64,000 nt of DNA from Lachnospiraceae bacterium MD335. Lineage in GTDB: Bacteria > Bacillota > Clostridia > Lachnospirales > Lachnospiraceae. The stretch spans positions 331,743-395,742 of the forward strand of contig KE159631.1 in NCBI GenBank assembly GCA_000403335.2, in the 5' to 3' direction. Positions 17,076 through 26,205 of the stretch are shown here, piece after piece. Both the position numbers and the translations under genes were made by a program. The notes under the pieces are model-generated. The model was given only the letters and a program-made list of their open reading frames with translations. It did no database searches and was not told the origin of the DNA. Every line of letters starts with the position of its first letter. Position 1 is the first letter of the stretch.

Positions 17076-18314
17076 ATGAAAGAAGAGAAAACCTTTGATT
17101 ACAGAAACTACATACAGAGCCGGCTAAAGGAAATCGATGATTTGGATGAGCGCAGAGAGGCGCGGGAGCTGCTTTTGAATAGTCTGGCGCATATTTTTGA
17201 ATGGACGGAAGCCAAGTATGCGGAATTGGAGCAGCGGATTCAGGATGAATTGAAGCTGCCATGGCAGTATTATAATGTTTTCATGACAATTATCAAACGT
17301 GGGGATTATGATGCCATCAATCCTTTTTGGCATCCTGTGTGTGTGGAAGATGTCAGCCCTGCTCCTAAAACGGAATACCGTACCGTTTTTCTCATGGCGG
17401 ATGAGGGGGGCTTCCGGGAGTTCCTTGCACAGGGAACGGTGGAAGGCGTTGATGAATCGGACGGACATCATATCTGCTTTCGTATAAGAACATGTGAACG
17501 ATATGGGGAACGTATGAAAACCTTATACCATCTGTTTGCAGGCAACCATATTCCTTGGCAGACCGTGCACATGGGGTATGCGGAGCGTTTCTTTGATTTA
17601 GTGCCGGAGGAGGACGTTTTGGCTGGCAAAACTATCCGGTTTCTATGGGGGAAATGGGAAAAGTATGTACATGAGGACATGCTTCTGCTTTGGAATATAG
17701 AACGGTTTATGATGCAGTCGCAGGAATACAGGCATCCCTGTTTGGACGAGGCGATTTACGAACATATCTATTATCTTGGAAGCAACAGGGAAGAAATGGA
17801 TGGGTATCTGGTGGAAACAGACGATGACATTTTATCCGTTCGTTTTGAAGAGAATAAAATTCTGATCAAAACGCAGCAGGAAACATTGGAAGATGTTTTT
17901 CTTTACAGATTGTATCAGGGCGATCAGGGAAACTCTTTCGGGTATCATTTCCCTGTCTTATCTAACTGTAAAAAAGACAATTTGGCGGTAAGGTATCTTC
18001 AGGAAACGGGAAATTTTATTCAGACGCCGATGGAGTTATACAGAAAAATAGAAGAGCTTTCCGCAGGGTATCCTGTCAGGGTAACGGGGTATGAAATTAC
18101 GGACCATGCAGAAGACGCTGTTATCGAAGGAGACATGAACAAGAATATCGGCGTGCAGGTATTTTCAAATGATAAAAGAAAAATACTTCTTTTTCGGTTT
18201 CACAGGGAGGCAGTAACGCACGATGCTTATTTATATGAATCCCAAATCCGGTATATCCTTTCACAGTTGCAGCTGGAGTTTTTGGAATACCGGTGTATGG
18301 GGGTATGGGTATGA
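17076..18314 (+). CDS. Unrecognised core protein B of the injection locus (412 aa)
   Basis: I chose ATG 17076, which follows GAGGAT; ATG 17064 lacks a site. It begins with a charged helical part (YIQSRLKEIDDLDERREARE, FEWTEAKYAELEQRIQ), then a beta-rich body (YRTVFLMADEGGFREFLAQG, VRFEENKILIKTQQ, LLFRFHREA). No membrane helix or catalytic motif is seen. The domain mix, with an N-terminal helical bundle followed by repeated strands, would suit a wedge or baseplate protein, but I do not recognise it. Stop overlaps the next start (ATGA), so the two are translationally coupled. Confidence 0.55.
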   Translation: MKEEKTFDYRNYIQSRLKEIDDLDERREARELLLNSLAHIFEWTEAKYAELEQRIQDELKLPWQYYNVFMTIIKRGDYDAINPFWHPVCVEDVSPAPKTEYRTVFLMADEGGFREFLAQGTVEGVDESDGHHICFRIRTCERYGERMKTLYHLFAGNHIPWQTVHMGYAERFFDLVPEEDVLAGKTIRFLWGKWEKYVHEDMLLLWNIERFMMQSQEYRHPCLDEAIYEHIYYLGSNREEMDGYLVETDDDILSVRFEENKILIKTQQETLEDVFLYRLYQGDQGNSFGYHFPVLSNCKKDNLAVRYLQETGNFIQTPMELYRKIEELSAGYPVRVTGYEITDHAEDAVIEGDMNKNIGVQVFSNDKRKILLFRFHREAVTHDAYLYESQIRYILSQLQLEFLEYRCMGVWV

Positions 18315-19003
18315 ATTATGCATGGGAAGCCGTTCTTTTGGCAGAAAAGAGTAAAAAAGACCGTGACAGCCTCCGGTTCATAGAGGCCGCCTGCCCGAGT
18401 CCTTATATTGAAGTGTCTGTAACTGACCTGAATGCACAGACGATAGAGGGGGACACAATAGAGATTAATCCGTTATACCGGTTTGAAAAGATGTTTGGAA
18501 GGCTGTTTGATAAAAATATAACGGACATGCGGCAGACGCGCGCGCTGCTTTTTGATGTCTGTATGCACTACGTTGTACAGCTTGATTTACGGGAAGGACT
18601 TACGAAAGAAGATTTTTATGAAAGCCGGATTGCCGTTGACATTCAAGGGGGAATATATGGCGAAGCTGCCCGGAAACGGTTTAGGCTTTTTCGAAAACCG
18701 GAACAGAAGATTATTATACACGCCTGCTTAATGCTTATGAAGTCGGAAAATTATATGATGGGTTTTAAAACGGCAGTGACAGGGGTTTATCCGCATGCGT
18801 GTATTTATGAGAATAATGAAACCGCGTATGAACTGCTGGTGTATCTGGGAGCTGATGAAACGGATGAGGAACGGGAACGGGCGGCGTTTCTCAGGGAAAT
18901 GTTCCTTCCGATACAGGAGACGGTGCATTTCTTTTATGAGCATCATTTTGGGGTGATAGATGTGGATGAAACAATGGTGGTTGATGAGATGGTTCTGTTT
19001 TAG
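18311..19003 (+). CDS. Unrecognised core protein C of the injection locus (230 aa)
   Basis: ATG 18311 shares the ATGA with the previous stop, which decides the start over 18293. The sequence opens with NYAWEAVLLAEKSKKDRDSL, then CPSPYIEVSVTDLN, INPLYRFEKMFGRLFD and a helical C-terminus (AAFLREMFLPIQETVHFFYE). No signal peptide or known motif. The NP-YRF---F pattern is faintly like phage baseplate/TssF-type proteins but too short to assign. It ends 33 bases before a PAAR-SleB effector gene, marking the border between core and cargo genes. Confidence 0.52.
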   Translation: MNYAWEAVLLAEKSKKDRDSLRFIEAACPSPYIEVSVTDLNAQTIEGDTIEINPLYRFEKMFGRLFDKNITDMRQTRALLFDVCMHYVVQLDLREGLTKEDFYESRIAVDIQGGIYGEAARKRFRLFRKPEQKIIIHACLMLMKSENYMMGFKTAVTGVYPHACIYENNETAYELLVYLGADETDEERERAAFLREMFLPIQETVHFFYEHHFGVIDVDETMVVDEMVLF

Positions 19004-19035
19004 GTGGATTTGTGAAGGGATAAAGGGATTGTGAT

Positions 19036-20187
19036 ATGGATGAATATACACAAAAACGAATAGAAAGAGAAAAAAACAAAAAAATTAATGAAATGATAGC
19101 TTCCGAATTGGCAGATGAAATAATACCGGAAAGTGATGTGGAAGCAGCCAGAGAATTGTGTTTGGAATATGGCAGGCGGGATACTGAATATTTATTGGGT
19201 GGAGCAATTCTTACCTGTGATAAAGCTACCATAGGACCAAATACAGTAGGAGAAGAAACTATCAGCTTTTTGTCAGACCCCAACGGCAAAGAAAGGAAAA
19301 GAACACGGTTAAAAGTTTCAGAAAACGCGACGGAGTGGAATGGAGGAAAAGCGGCAACGGTAAAGGACCATGCAATAAGAACCAATATTGAGCCTTTTGA
19401 ATGTAATTGTAAAATTCCGTTAACGGAAGAAGAAAAACAGAAAATTATAAATAGTTTAGAGGAATGTGAAATACATGGAACATGCAGAAAACTAATGAAG
19501 CTGGATGATGACTGGGAAAATATGATTAAAAAAACCAATTATTTTTCTTTTAATTATACAAATGAAAACCAGGAAACAGAAGAAGCAGAAGGAATTACAA
19601 TGTTGTCAATGTTATTTTGCAGTCACGGGGGATTGATAACTCCGGAAACTTCAGGGCAGAGAAGATATTATAAGCAAAGGGATAAAGAAGAAGATATTGC
19701 AAATGGATTATATACGAACGAAGACTTTTTGTATTTGGAAGCCACATTGGCAGGAGAATCTAATACATATGAAGGAATGGTTGCAGTAGGATATGAAATT
19801 TTGAACAGATGTAAAAAATATGGAAAAAATGTAAAGGAAGTGGTTACACCTAAAATGCAATATACTGGTTTTAAAGCAGAGAATTTAGGTAAGATTTCCA
19901 ACCAGGATGCAACAGATGCAGCAATAGCAGTACTAAAGAATGAGGTTGAAAACCCAATTGGAAATATTACAAATCATTTTGGGAGAATAAACGGATATGA
20001 TTTATGGTGTGAGGGAAATGTATGTACAGACATAATTGTAATAAATGGTAATGTATTTTATGAGCCATATGGTGCAGGGCATAATTGTCAAACAACGAAA
20101 ACGGCAGATGCAATTGTATTATATGACAGTGAAAATGGAGGAGGGTGGTTATATGATGGAGTGGTTAAAACATCTCAAAGTAATTAA
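19036..20187 (+). CDS. PAAR-like (DUF4280) protein with C-terminal SleB-type cell wall hydrolase
   Basis: Residues ~1-55 are a charged coiled-coil-like lead-in. DUF4280 follows: EYLLGGAILTCDKAT, LKVSENATEWNGGKAATVKD, IEPFECNC, CRKLMKLDDDWEN, and the closing strand ITMLSMLFCSHGGLITPETS at ~195-215. The C-terminus is a SleB/Hydrolase_2 domain: FLYLEATLAGESNTYEGMVA with candidate catalytic Glu241, then GYEILNR and KNVKEVVTPKMQYTGF. SleB-family enzymes are lytic transglycosylases or amidases acting on peptidoglycan. This is the second PAAR-like subclass, sharing its lead-in style with the genes at 26206 and 30146. Two anchored paralogous proteins follow and are likely immunity. Confidence 0.85.
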   Translation: MDEYTQKRIEREKNKKINEMIASELADEIIPESDVEAARELCLEYGRRDTEYLLGGAILTCDKATIGPNTVGEETISFLSDPNGKERKRTRLKVSENATEWNGGKAATVKDHAIRTNIEPFECNCKIPLTEEEKQKIINSLEECEIHGTCRKLMKLDDDWENMIKKTNYFSFNYTNENQETEEAEGITMLSMLFCSHGGLITPETSGQRRYYKQRDKEEDIANGLYTNEDFLYLEATLAGESNTYEGMVAVGYEILNRCKKYGKNVKEVVTPKMQYTGFKAENLGKISNQDATDAAIAVLKNEVENPIGNITNHFGRINGYDLWCEGNVCTDIIVINGNVFYEPYGAGHNCQTTKTADAIVLYDSENGGGWLYDGVVKTSQSN

Positions 20188-21094
20188 AATAATAGCGTTA
20201 TCAGCAATGATATTCTGCTTCGACTTGATTTTTATGGGGACGTTATATGCAGCGGCATCAGAATTTATGGATATTCAGAAAAAAACAGGGCAGACATATA
20301 TCGGTTTGGAGAAGTTACAAAACACATTTGAAACAGGAATGCTAGATCTGCCAAAAGAGATTCGACAGGAACTTATGTTTTATCAGTGGATATCAGAAGC
20401 ATTAGACCATTATGCTTCCGAAAGCGGAGATGAAGAAGTTTTTAATTTTGATGTAAAAAGAGACATATTGTATGGCAGCAAACGATTTCGGCTACCGGAG
20501 ATGTTTCGCGGTGAAGATATAAATATAAAATCATGGGTTTATTCAATAAATCATGAAGAATTGAACCAGTATACGCAGGACAGCTATCAGTTCAGATTAG
20601 AGGGAACAGATCAGACGCTTTATGCGGAGATTAATCTTAAAGAGGGAGCAGTACACCTGTATCCGGAGAGCGAGGTGGTTTTAGTACATGGACAGGGTGA
20701 TGATGAAGCATATAAATTAATTAAAGAAAATGAATATAATGAGATAGAATATTACCCTGATTTTTATGTGGAGTCTGATTGGGATGATATGGAGGTTATT
20801 GACGACCATTTTGCCGGAGTATCCCTTGATGAAGTGCAAAAATTAGATTATCTTAAGATTCCTGACGATATGCAATTTAACCAGGCGGTTTATTTGAGTG
20901 TTGCAAGTGTTTTGAAAAGATATATGGAAGAAAATCAAGTTGATGATGTGTTTTATTATGATGCAGAAAAAGACAATATTGCATGTGTTACGAATATGAT
21001 ATTTACATGCCGGCTTCGTGGGAACACACGTACAATATATATGGATATAGATGCATATAACATGAAATGCCATGTATATGAAGTGGAGGAGTAG
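20153..21094 (+). CDS. Membrane-anchored protein, putative immunity to SleB-type effector (1)
   Basis: ATG 20153 (or 20156) follows GGAGGAGGG and overlaps the effector's 3' end by 35 bases, so the pair is coupled. N-terminal helix (IIALSAMIFCFDLIFMGTLY) then ~280 acidic extracytoplasmic residues. The ending (IYMDIDAYNMKCHVYEVEE) matches the ending of the next product (YISIDTYNMKIYIYDMIEE), and both share PKEIRQELMFYQWISEALDHY-like and IEELLLYQYIEYGVRKY-like helices; they are paralogues. No known family recognised. Immunity is inferred from coupling, topology and the paralogous duplication. Confidence 0.6.
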   Translation: MMEWLKHLKVIKIIALSAMIFCFDLIFMGTLYAAASEFMDIQKKTGQTYIGLEKLQNTFETGMLDLPKEIRQELMFYQWISEALDHYASESGDEEVFNFDVKRDILYGSKRFRLPEMFRGEDINIKSWVYSINHEELNQYTQDSYQFRLEGTDQTLYAEINLKEGAVHLYPESEVVLVHGQGDDEAYKLIKENEYNEIEYYPDFYVESDWDDMEVIDDHFAGVSLDEVQKLDYLKIPDDMQFNQAVYLSVASVLKRYMEENQVDDVFYYDAEKDNIACVTNMIFTCRLRGNTRTIYMDIDAYNMKCHVYEVEE

Positions 21095-21096
21095 AA

Positions 21097-21705
21097 TTGA
21101 AAACACGTTGGAAAGATATAATGCTAGGTTTTATTATAGGAATTCTTGTTGTTTTGGCAGTGGATGCTTTGATATGCACTACAAATGAAAACCTGGGGGA
21201 AGATTTATCAAAGCTGCAGGATATACAACAGAAGAGTGGGCAACAGCAGAGCAAATACTTATCTGAACAAGAAATGCAACAAACTGAAAATAAAAGTGAA
21301 GTATCAAAAGAAGCAGACGGAGATGAATGTAAGGAATACGGAATCAAGGCAAAATCACCTCAGGGCTTCAGAGTATCTAAGAACATGGAAATCCCGCAAG
21401 TCTTTATAGAAGAGCTATTACTGTATCAATATATAGAATATGGCGTGAGAAAATACAATGAAGATACGGCTCAAAATAATAGATATATTGTAGATATTCA
21501 TGAGGATATGCTTCCATATGATACTGCGTTTTCCATGAAAACAGCAGATGGAAAACCATATAAAATTGATTTGGCAAAAGAGTTGCTTCCGGAATTATCA
21601 GGTAATAAATATAATTTTATGCTTCATGGTCAGGATGAAATAAAGTACATATCAATTGATACCTATAATATGAAAATTTATATATATGATATGATAGAAG
21701 AGTAA
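21097..21705 (+). CDS. Membrane-anchored protein, putative immunity to SleB-type effector (2)
   Basis: TTG start two bases after the previous stop, with GGAGGAG upstream. A membrane helix (IMLGFIIGILVVLAVDALI) is followed by a low-complexity Q/E/K linker and a domain (~residues 95-202) homologous to the preceding gene's product. It looks like a shorter, diverged duplicate kept next to its parent, as often seen in immunity arrays. No catalytic motif. Confidence 0.57.
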   Translation: MKTRWKDIMLGFIIGILVVLAVDALICTTNENLGEDLSKLQDIQQKSGQQQSKYLSEQEMQQTENKSEVSKEADGDECKEYGIKAKSPQGFRVSKNMEIPQVFIEELLLYQYIEYGVRKYNEDTAQNNRYIVDIHEDMLPYDTAFSMKTADGKPYKIDLAKELLPELSGNKYNFMLHGQDEIKYISIDTYNMKIYIYDMIEE

Positions 21706-21755
21706 TTAACTCGCTGAAATGATGTTTTGATAAGCGATTAAGGAAGGAGCAAACT

Positions 21756-23345
21756 ATGGCAGTTCAGATTATGAACCAACAATTGCAAGTCAAATGCAGA
21801 TTCAATCTTCTGCATATACTGGAATGCAGTATCCACAGTAAATACGGTGAACACACGAAAGCAGAAATTAAAGCTGCCATAAAAGGTGAGGAAGCAAAAG
21901 CTGCTTTAAATAATGTAGCAGAGGAAAAAATTGAAATACTCGGCAAAGACACTGATACCCCAATAGAGCAGATTCTTTTTGCTGGAAGCATTCAGTGTGT
22001 TACAATCATGGAAGAAGGCCAGTATACGACGATTACCCTGAATGCCGTTTCCAATACATGGAAGATGGATATAAAGAGGAGATCCAGATCGTTTCAAAAT
22101 CCGGAGCTGACTTATAAAAAGGTGGCAGAGGCTGTTGCGCAGGAATATGAAGCCGCTGTTATATGGAATATCCCTGACAAAAAACTGGAACAGCCTCTGA
22201 TACAGTATAAGGAAACGGATTACCAATTTTTAAAGAGGCTGTTAAGCCATTTGCAGAATGATGTGCTGGCAGGGGATTTTTCTGATAAAATAAGTATTTA
22301 TGCGGGGCTGGGAAAAGGAATAAAGAAAACGGCAGTTGATTTGGCTCAAATCAACTATGCAGTCATACCGTTTTATATCCAAAAAGAGGGAAGAAAGCAG
22401 CAAAATCGACTGATCGGATACAGGCTTGAACATATGGAATACATAAGGACAGGTGATTTGCTGCAGATAGAAGGCAGTCCGTTTTATGTAATGGAAGCGG
22501 AAACGGTCTATATACGGGGCGCTTTGGAATGCACCTGCCGCGCTTTTCCAAAACAATGTTTTCAGGTGGAAAAAATACCGGCACAAACATTGAGCGGCGC
22601 CGTGCTGTATGGAAGGGTATTGAAAATAAGGCAGGAACTGGTGAAGCTGCATTTGGATATTGATATAGAACAGCCTGTTTCGGAAGCGTACGAGTTTCCA
22701 TGGCAGCCTGTTACGGGAAATATGCTGTACTGTATGCCGGAAATCGGAACCAAGGCAGCTTTATGCTTTGATGGTCCCGAGGAAAGTACGGGCAGGGTTC
22801 TTTACAGCATTAGGGAAAACAGTGATGCATACGATGGACTGCCATATTACGGCAACAAATACTTTACAACAGATAAAGGAAAAAGAATGTATTTAAATTC
22901 ATTAGAAATGGGACTGACTAACATGGCAGGAGGCAGTGCTGAAATATCAATCAAAGACGGGTTAGGTCTTGATGTGAATGCGGCTCATAACGTATTGGTG
23001 CAGGCAGACGGAAAGATAGAACTGAAAGGGAAAAATGTAAAAATCAAGGCGCCCAAGGAAGCGACACTGGTCAGAAAAGATGTTTTATCCCCTACGGTTA
23101 TCAATTTGTGCAATGCCTTTGATGCGATTGGACGGACAGGAAACTTTGCATCAAACGGGAAACCGAAAGTGAAAAACAGGAAACAAAGAGAAGAAAAACC
23201 ACAGATACAGGAGCCGTATTCACTGGAGGGGGTTTTAGGCGCCATATTATGCAATATTCCGGCAGAAGAGTTTGAAAGTCCGGCTATGGAAGCAATTGCG
23301 GCAAGCATGCCAGTTGTAAGCAGTATCGGCGGTATTGTCCGGTAA
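21756..23345 (+). CDS. VgrG/gpD-like spike protein, long type (529 aa)
   Basis: ATG 21756 after GGAAGGAG. N-terminal gp27-like part: ECSIHSKYGEHTKAEIKAAI, RSRSFQNPELTYKKVAEA, QYKETDYQFLKRLLSHLQ. Then VLKIRQELVKLHLDID, FPWQPVTGNMLYCMPEIGT and the beta-helix needle (VLVQADGKIELKGKNVKIKA). Unlike the short type it continues past the needle: KDVLSPTVINLCNAFDAIG and ~75 residues ending in a hydrophobic helix (MEAIAASMPVVSSIGGIV). The SPTVIN-CN-FD motif recurs in the product at 38283. The extension may bind a cap, a chaperone or the small protein encoded next. First gene of a full module. Confidence 0.85.
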   Translation: MAVQIMNQQLQVKCRFNLLHILECSIHSKYGEHTKAEIKAAIKGEEAKAALNNVAEEKIEILGKDTDTPIEQILFAGSIQCVTIMEEGQYTTITLNAVSNTWKMDIKRRSRSFQNPELTYKKVAEAVAQEYEAAVIWNIPDKKLEQPLIQYKETDYQFLKRLLSHLQNDVLAGDFSDKISIYAGLGKGIKKTAVDLAQINYAVIPFYIQKEGRKQQNRLIGYRLEHMEYIRTGDLLQIEGSPFYVMEAETVYIRGALECTCRAFPKQCFQVEKIPAQTLSGAVLYGRVLKIRQELVKLHLDIDIEQPVSEAYEFPWQPVTGNMLYCMPEIGTKAALCFDGPEESTGRVLYSIRENSDAYDGLPYYGNKYFTTDKGKRMYLNSLEMGLTNMAGGSAEISIKDGLGLDVNAAHNVLVQADGKIELKGKNVKIKAPKEATLVRKDVLSPTVINLCNAFDAIGRTGNFASNGKPKVKNRKQREEKPQIQEPYSLEGVLGAILCNIPAEEFESPAMEAIAASMPVVSSIGGIVR

Positions 23346-23356
23346 GGAGGGAAATA

Positions 23357-23412
23357 GATTGAAAAATCAAAGATTTTTCAATCCGCAAATTTGTGCAGAG
23401 GCACAAATTCGC
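23357..23412 (+). repeat. Two adjacent stem-loops inside the spike operon
   Basis: GATTGAAAAATC at 23357-23368 pairs perfectly with 23372-23383. A second stem (GCAAATTTGTGC, 23385-23396, with 23401-23412, one mismatch) follows at once. No T-run follows. They lie between the long spike gene and the small gene at 23441 and may stabilise or cut the transcript. Confidence 0.55.
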
Positions 23413-23440
23413 AGACTAAGAAAGGAGCATGGTTATTAAA

Positions 23441-23668
23441 ATGAGTGAGAGTGTGCGAATCGGCGGTATCGGAAAAAATCCCGCCATTGACAGGGTAAAC
23501 AGTCTGAACGCTGCGGATGTGAAGAAGCGTGCTGTCAGCAAAATGGAACAGCTTCTTTTGCTGGAGCAATTGTCTGATGACATGAAATACGCCAAAAAAG
23601 TATTTATAGATTTCAGTAAGGTAAACTGGAGGGGAAAGACACATGGAAGTACAAGCCATGGAAAATGA
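23441..23668 (+). CDS. Small GG-GKNP-ID family protein (copy 1, 75 aa)
   Basis: The start at 23441 (MSESVRIGGIGKNPAIDRVN) is chosen by alignment with MSDSMETGGFGKNPVIDKIN at 39848. A basic, helical small protein with a conserved GG-GKNP-ID--N--N motif at its N-terminus and a helical C-terminus (SKMEQLLLLEQLSDDMKY). Each copy lies between a long-type spike and the first DcrB-like gene, so it probably works with one of them. Its 3' end overlaps the next gene by 26 bases. Family not recognised. Confidence 0.6.
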   Translation: MSESVRIGGIGKNPAIDRVNSLNAADVKKRAVSKMEQLLLLEQLSDDMKYAKKVFIDFSKVNWRGKTHGSTSHGK

Positions 23669-24146
23669 ATGGCAGAGAATAAGCTGCCTGGGGGATCAAA
23701 TAAGCCTGATGCTCCCGTTCGGCTGGGCAAGACCGTCTGACGAGGTAACGGAAAAAAAGTTTCCATACCATTCAAAACCGCAGGAGATATTTGCAGATGA
23801 CAGCATAAGCAGACTTATGACCTTTAATATGCTGGAAAAGCAGCTGCAAAACCAGCAGGTGTATCCGGCGATTCGTGAGATACAGAAAGTAATCGTACAT
23901 ATGTATCCGGAAAGCGTCAGGGAGCCGGCACGGAAGATAGCGTCAGGAATAGGGGAGGCGGCATATTTTTCTTACATTACGGGCGGAGTGAAGGAAGACT
24001 GCGGGCATATTATGTTTGTCGTACCGGTGCATGAAAAAATGATGCTGGGGAGTTATCATTTTCCGGCAGCGCAGTTGGACGGTGAGCGGGAAGTTTTTTT
24101 GGAAATATTACAGAGCATGCAAATAAGAGAAGCTATAGAGGGATGA
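23643..24146 (+). CDS. DcrB/Eag-like putative effector chaperone
   Basis: ATG 23643 after GGAGGGG, overlapping the previous gene. 167 residues, soluble. ISLMLPFGWARPSDEVTEKK, FPYHSKPQEIFADDSISRL and MTFNMLEKQL match the DcrB/DUF1795 pattern (LP-GW-, -Y--KP-I-). It resembles the product at 40065, the equivalent gene of the second module. In type VI systems DUF1795 proteins shield effector N-termini before loading; I infer the same for the PAAR cargo encoded nearby. Confidence 0.6.
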   Translation: MEVQAMENEWQRISCLGDQISLMLPFGWARPSDEVTEKKFPYHSKPQEIFADDSISRLMTFNMLEKQLQNQQVYPAIREIQKVIVHMYPESVREPARKIASGIGEAAYFSYITGGVKEDCGHIMFVVPVHEKMMLGSYHFPAAQLDGEREVFLEILQSMQIREAIEG

Positions 24147-24156
24147 ACAAAAAACA

Positions 24157-24768
24157 ATGAAAGAAACAGAGTATGCAGATAGGACAATACTGGCTCTCAG
24201 AGCGAAATATCAGGAAAAGAAGCTGGAGTATATGCCATTGGGGGAAGAAATACCAATTGGAACAAACAGCATACCCTTGTACAGGGCAGTATTATTTGAT
24301 GGAAAATGTTCTATCATGCTGCCGGAAACAATGACAGATATGGATAAGCGAGAATGTGCCATAAAGTATAGGGATAACAAAAGGCCGCAGATTATCAAGA
24401 CGGACAGTTTTTATGATGCCGACATGACGTTTTGCCTGATCCCTTTGCCGGCGGAACCGACACAGAATATTTCCATACAGCTGGAGAAAATGCGTGACGA
24501 TATGAAGCGGGTATGGAAGCAGAATGTGTTTTATGATATGGGAGTAGTGGCGGCAGGAGAGACAACCGTCGCGTGGACGGACTGTAAGGCATTTTGTCTA
24601 GGAGGGGAGTTATACAACCTGATTTTTATGTTCCCGTTAGGGAATCAGGCTGTGCTGGGAAATTTTCACTGCAGTTTTCCACAGTATGATATTTGGAAAC
24701 CGGCAGTAGTCAGGTTATTGTCAACAATACAAACAGGAGGCGGAGAGTATGAGAGAAACACAGATTAA
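24157..24768 (+). CDS. DcrB/Eag-like putative effector chaperone (second of pair)
   Basis: 203 residues. The central part reads GKCSIMLPETMTDMDKRECA, IKYRDNKRPQIIKTDSFYDA, MTFCLIPLP, in line with DcrB/DUF1795; the C-terminal half has FCLGGELYNLIFMFPLGNQA and VLGNFHC. Tandem with the previous DcrB-like gene (10-base gap), overlapping the next spike gene by 20 bases. Pairs of DcrB-like genes at the same place in both complete modules suggest a heterodimer or one chaperone per cargo class. Confidence 0.57.
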   Translation: MKETEYADRTILALRAKYQEKKLEYMPLGEEIPIGTNSIPLYRAVLFDGKCSIMLPETMTDMDKRECAIKYRDNKRPQIIKTDSFYDADMTFCLIPLPAEPTQNISIQLEKMRDDMKRVWKQNVFYDMGVVAAGETTVAWTDCKAFCLGGELYNLIFMFPLGNQAVLGNFHCSFPQYDIWKPAVVRLLSTIQTGGGEYERNTD

Positions 24769-26155
24769 CATTACCCCTTTTCATTATGTGGCGCTGTATC
24801 GGCTTACAATGAAGCGGAGTGTAAACGAACATGCAAAAGCTTATATAACCATGAGCATAAAAAATGATATGGAAGAACAGTATATGGGAGAGTTATGCAA
24901 TGAAACATGGGTAAAGATAACAGGGATAAACGGCATGGATGGTGATGAAAATGCCATACATACGGTTTTGTTTTATGGAATTGTGACAGATTTCCGGTTC
25001 GAACACCGCGGATATGAGACGATTTTGGAACTGGAACTTACAAGTGGGACTGTCTTAATGGATTTAAAACCGCATTTCAGGGTATTCCAAAATGAAGCGT
25101 CCTCCTGCGTACAAATCCATCAGACGCTGGCAGACGCTTATCCGCAAGGGAAGGTGATCTGTATGGAAGGCAGTAACGATAAAACGCAGGAAGTATTCAT
25201 ACAGTACGGAGAAACAGACTGGGAATTCTTAAAGCGTCTTTCCGCGGAACAAGGGCGCTGCTTGGTGCCGGACGCCCTGAAAAAGGGTGTCAGATATTTT
25301 ATCGGAATGCCATTAGGAATAAGGAGGACGATACAGACAGATAAATTTGGGATAAAACTTGATATGAATGAATATATGGAAAAATTGCAAAATGCAAATC
25401 CTGCATTGCAGGCAGCAGATATGACAGAGCTTATTTTAACGGACAGGGAAATTTACCAGCTTGGCGACAGTATTTCATATCAGGATAAGGACTATTTTAT
25501 CATGCAGATTTTAACGGAGTATGACAAAGGAGAGTGCGTACATACTTATTACTGCAGGACGAAAGCAGGAAGCATGCCCCTTCCGATACCGCATGAGCAT
25601 CTGGCAGGCAGTTCTTTTGACGCCGTGGTAACAAAGGTACAAAGGGATAAGGTTCAGGTTGATATCAAGCAGGATGAGTGGAATGCGGCGGACGGGAAGA
25701 AATGGTTTTTATATGCAACCGTTTATTCTTCCCCTGACGGTACAGGCTGGTATTGCATGCCGGAAATCGGGGACAGCGTGCGCCTGTATGTGCCGGATAA
25801 GGAATCGTGCTGTTTTATTATGAGCGCCGTGCATAGAGAAACAGACGCCGCGAGACAAAAGCCGGACCATAAATCATTCAAAACGAAATATGGGAAGGAA
25901 ATACTGTTTACACCCGATTCCATTCTGATGACCAATAATAAGGGAATGATGGTAAAGCTGGAGGATAAAGAGGGCATTACAATATCCAGCAACAGGAATA
26001 TTGTGATACAGGCAGCCGGAAACTTGACGGTATCCAGCCGCTCGGACTCTTTGTTGATTGCGGCAGAGGATAAGGTTCAGGTGAAACAGGGAAGCACGAC
26101 GATGACGCTTAGCAATGATATATCATTTACAGGTGGGGAGTTTCGGATACAGTAG
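24749..26155 (+). CDS. VgrG/gpD-like spike protein, short type (468 aa)
   Basis: ATG 24749 follows GGAGGCGGAG and overlaps the chaperone gene. N-terminal gp27-like part: RSVNEHAKAYITMSIK, FRVFQNEASSCVQIHQTL, QYGETDWEFLKRLSAEQ. OB-like part: VTKVQRDKVQVDIKQDE, YATVYSSPDGTGWYCMPE, GDSVRLYVPD. Needle: NLTVSSRSDSLLIAAEDK, ending DISFTGGEFRIQ. Same type as 4915 and 41132. Directly followed by a PAAR-lysozyme pair of reading frames, so the likely tip complex is this spike with that cargo. Confidence 0.86.
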   Translation: MRETQINITPFHYVALYRLTMKRSVNEHAKAYITMSIKNDMEEQYMGELCNETWVKITGINGMDGDENAIHTVLFYGIVTDFRFEHRGYETILELELTSGTVLMDLKPHFRVFQNEASSCVQIHQTLADAYPQGKVICMEGSNDKTQEVFIQYGETDWEFLKRLSAEQGRCLVPDALKKGVRYFIGMPLGIRRTIQTDKFGIKLDMNEYMEKLQNANPALQAADMTELILTDREIYQLGDSISYQDKDYFIMQILTEYDKGECVHTYYCRTKAGSMPLPIPHEHLAGSSFDAVVTKVQRDKVQVDIKQDEWNAADGKKWFLYATVYSSPDGTGWYCMPEIGDSVRLYVPDKESCCFIMSAVHRETDAARQKPDHKSFKTKYGKEILFTPDSILMTNNKGMMVKLEDKEGITISSNRNIVIQAAGNLTVSSRSDSLLIAAEDKVQVKQGSTTMTLSNDISFTGGEFRIQ

Positions 26156-26205
26156 GAAGGAAATTGACTAATTATGAGAGCGGACTGCATATGAGGAGGG
26201 ATACA

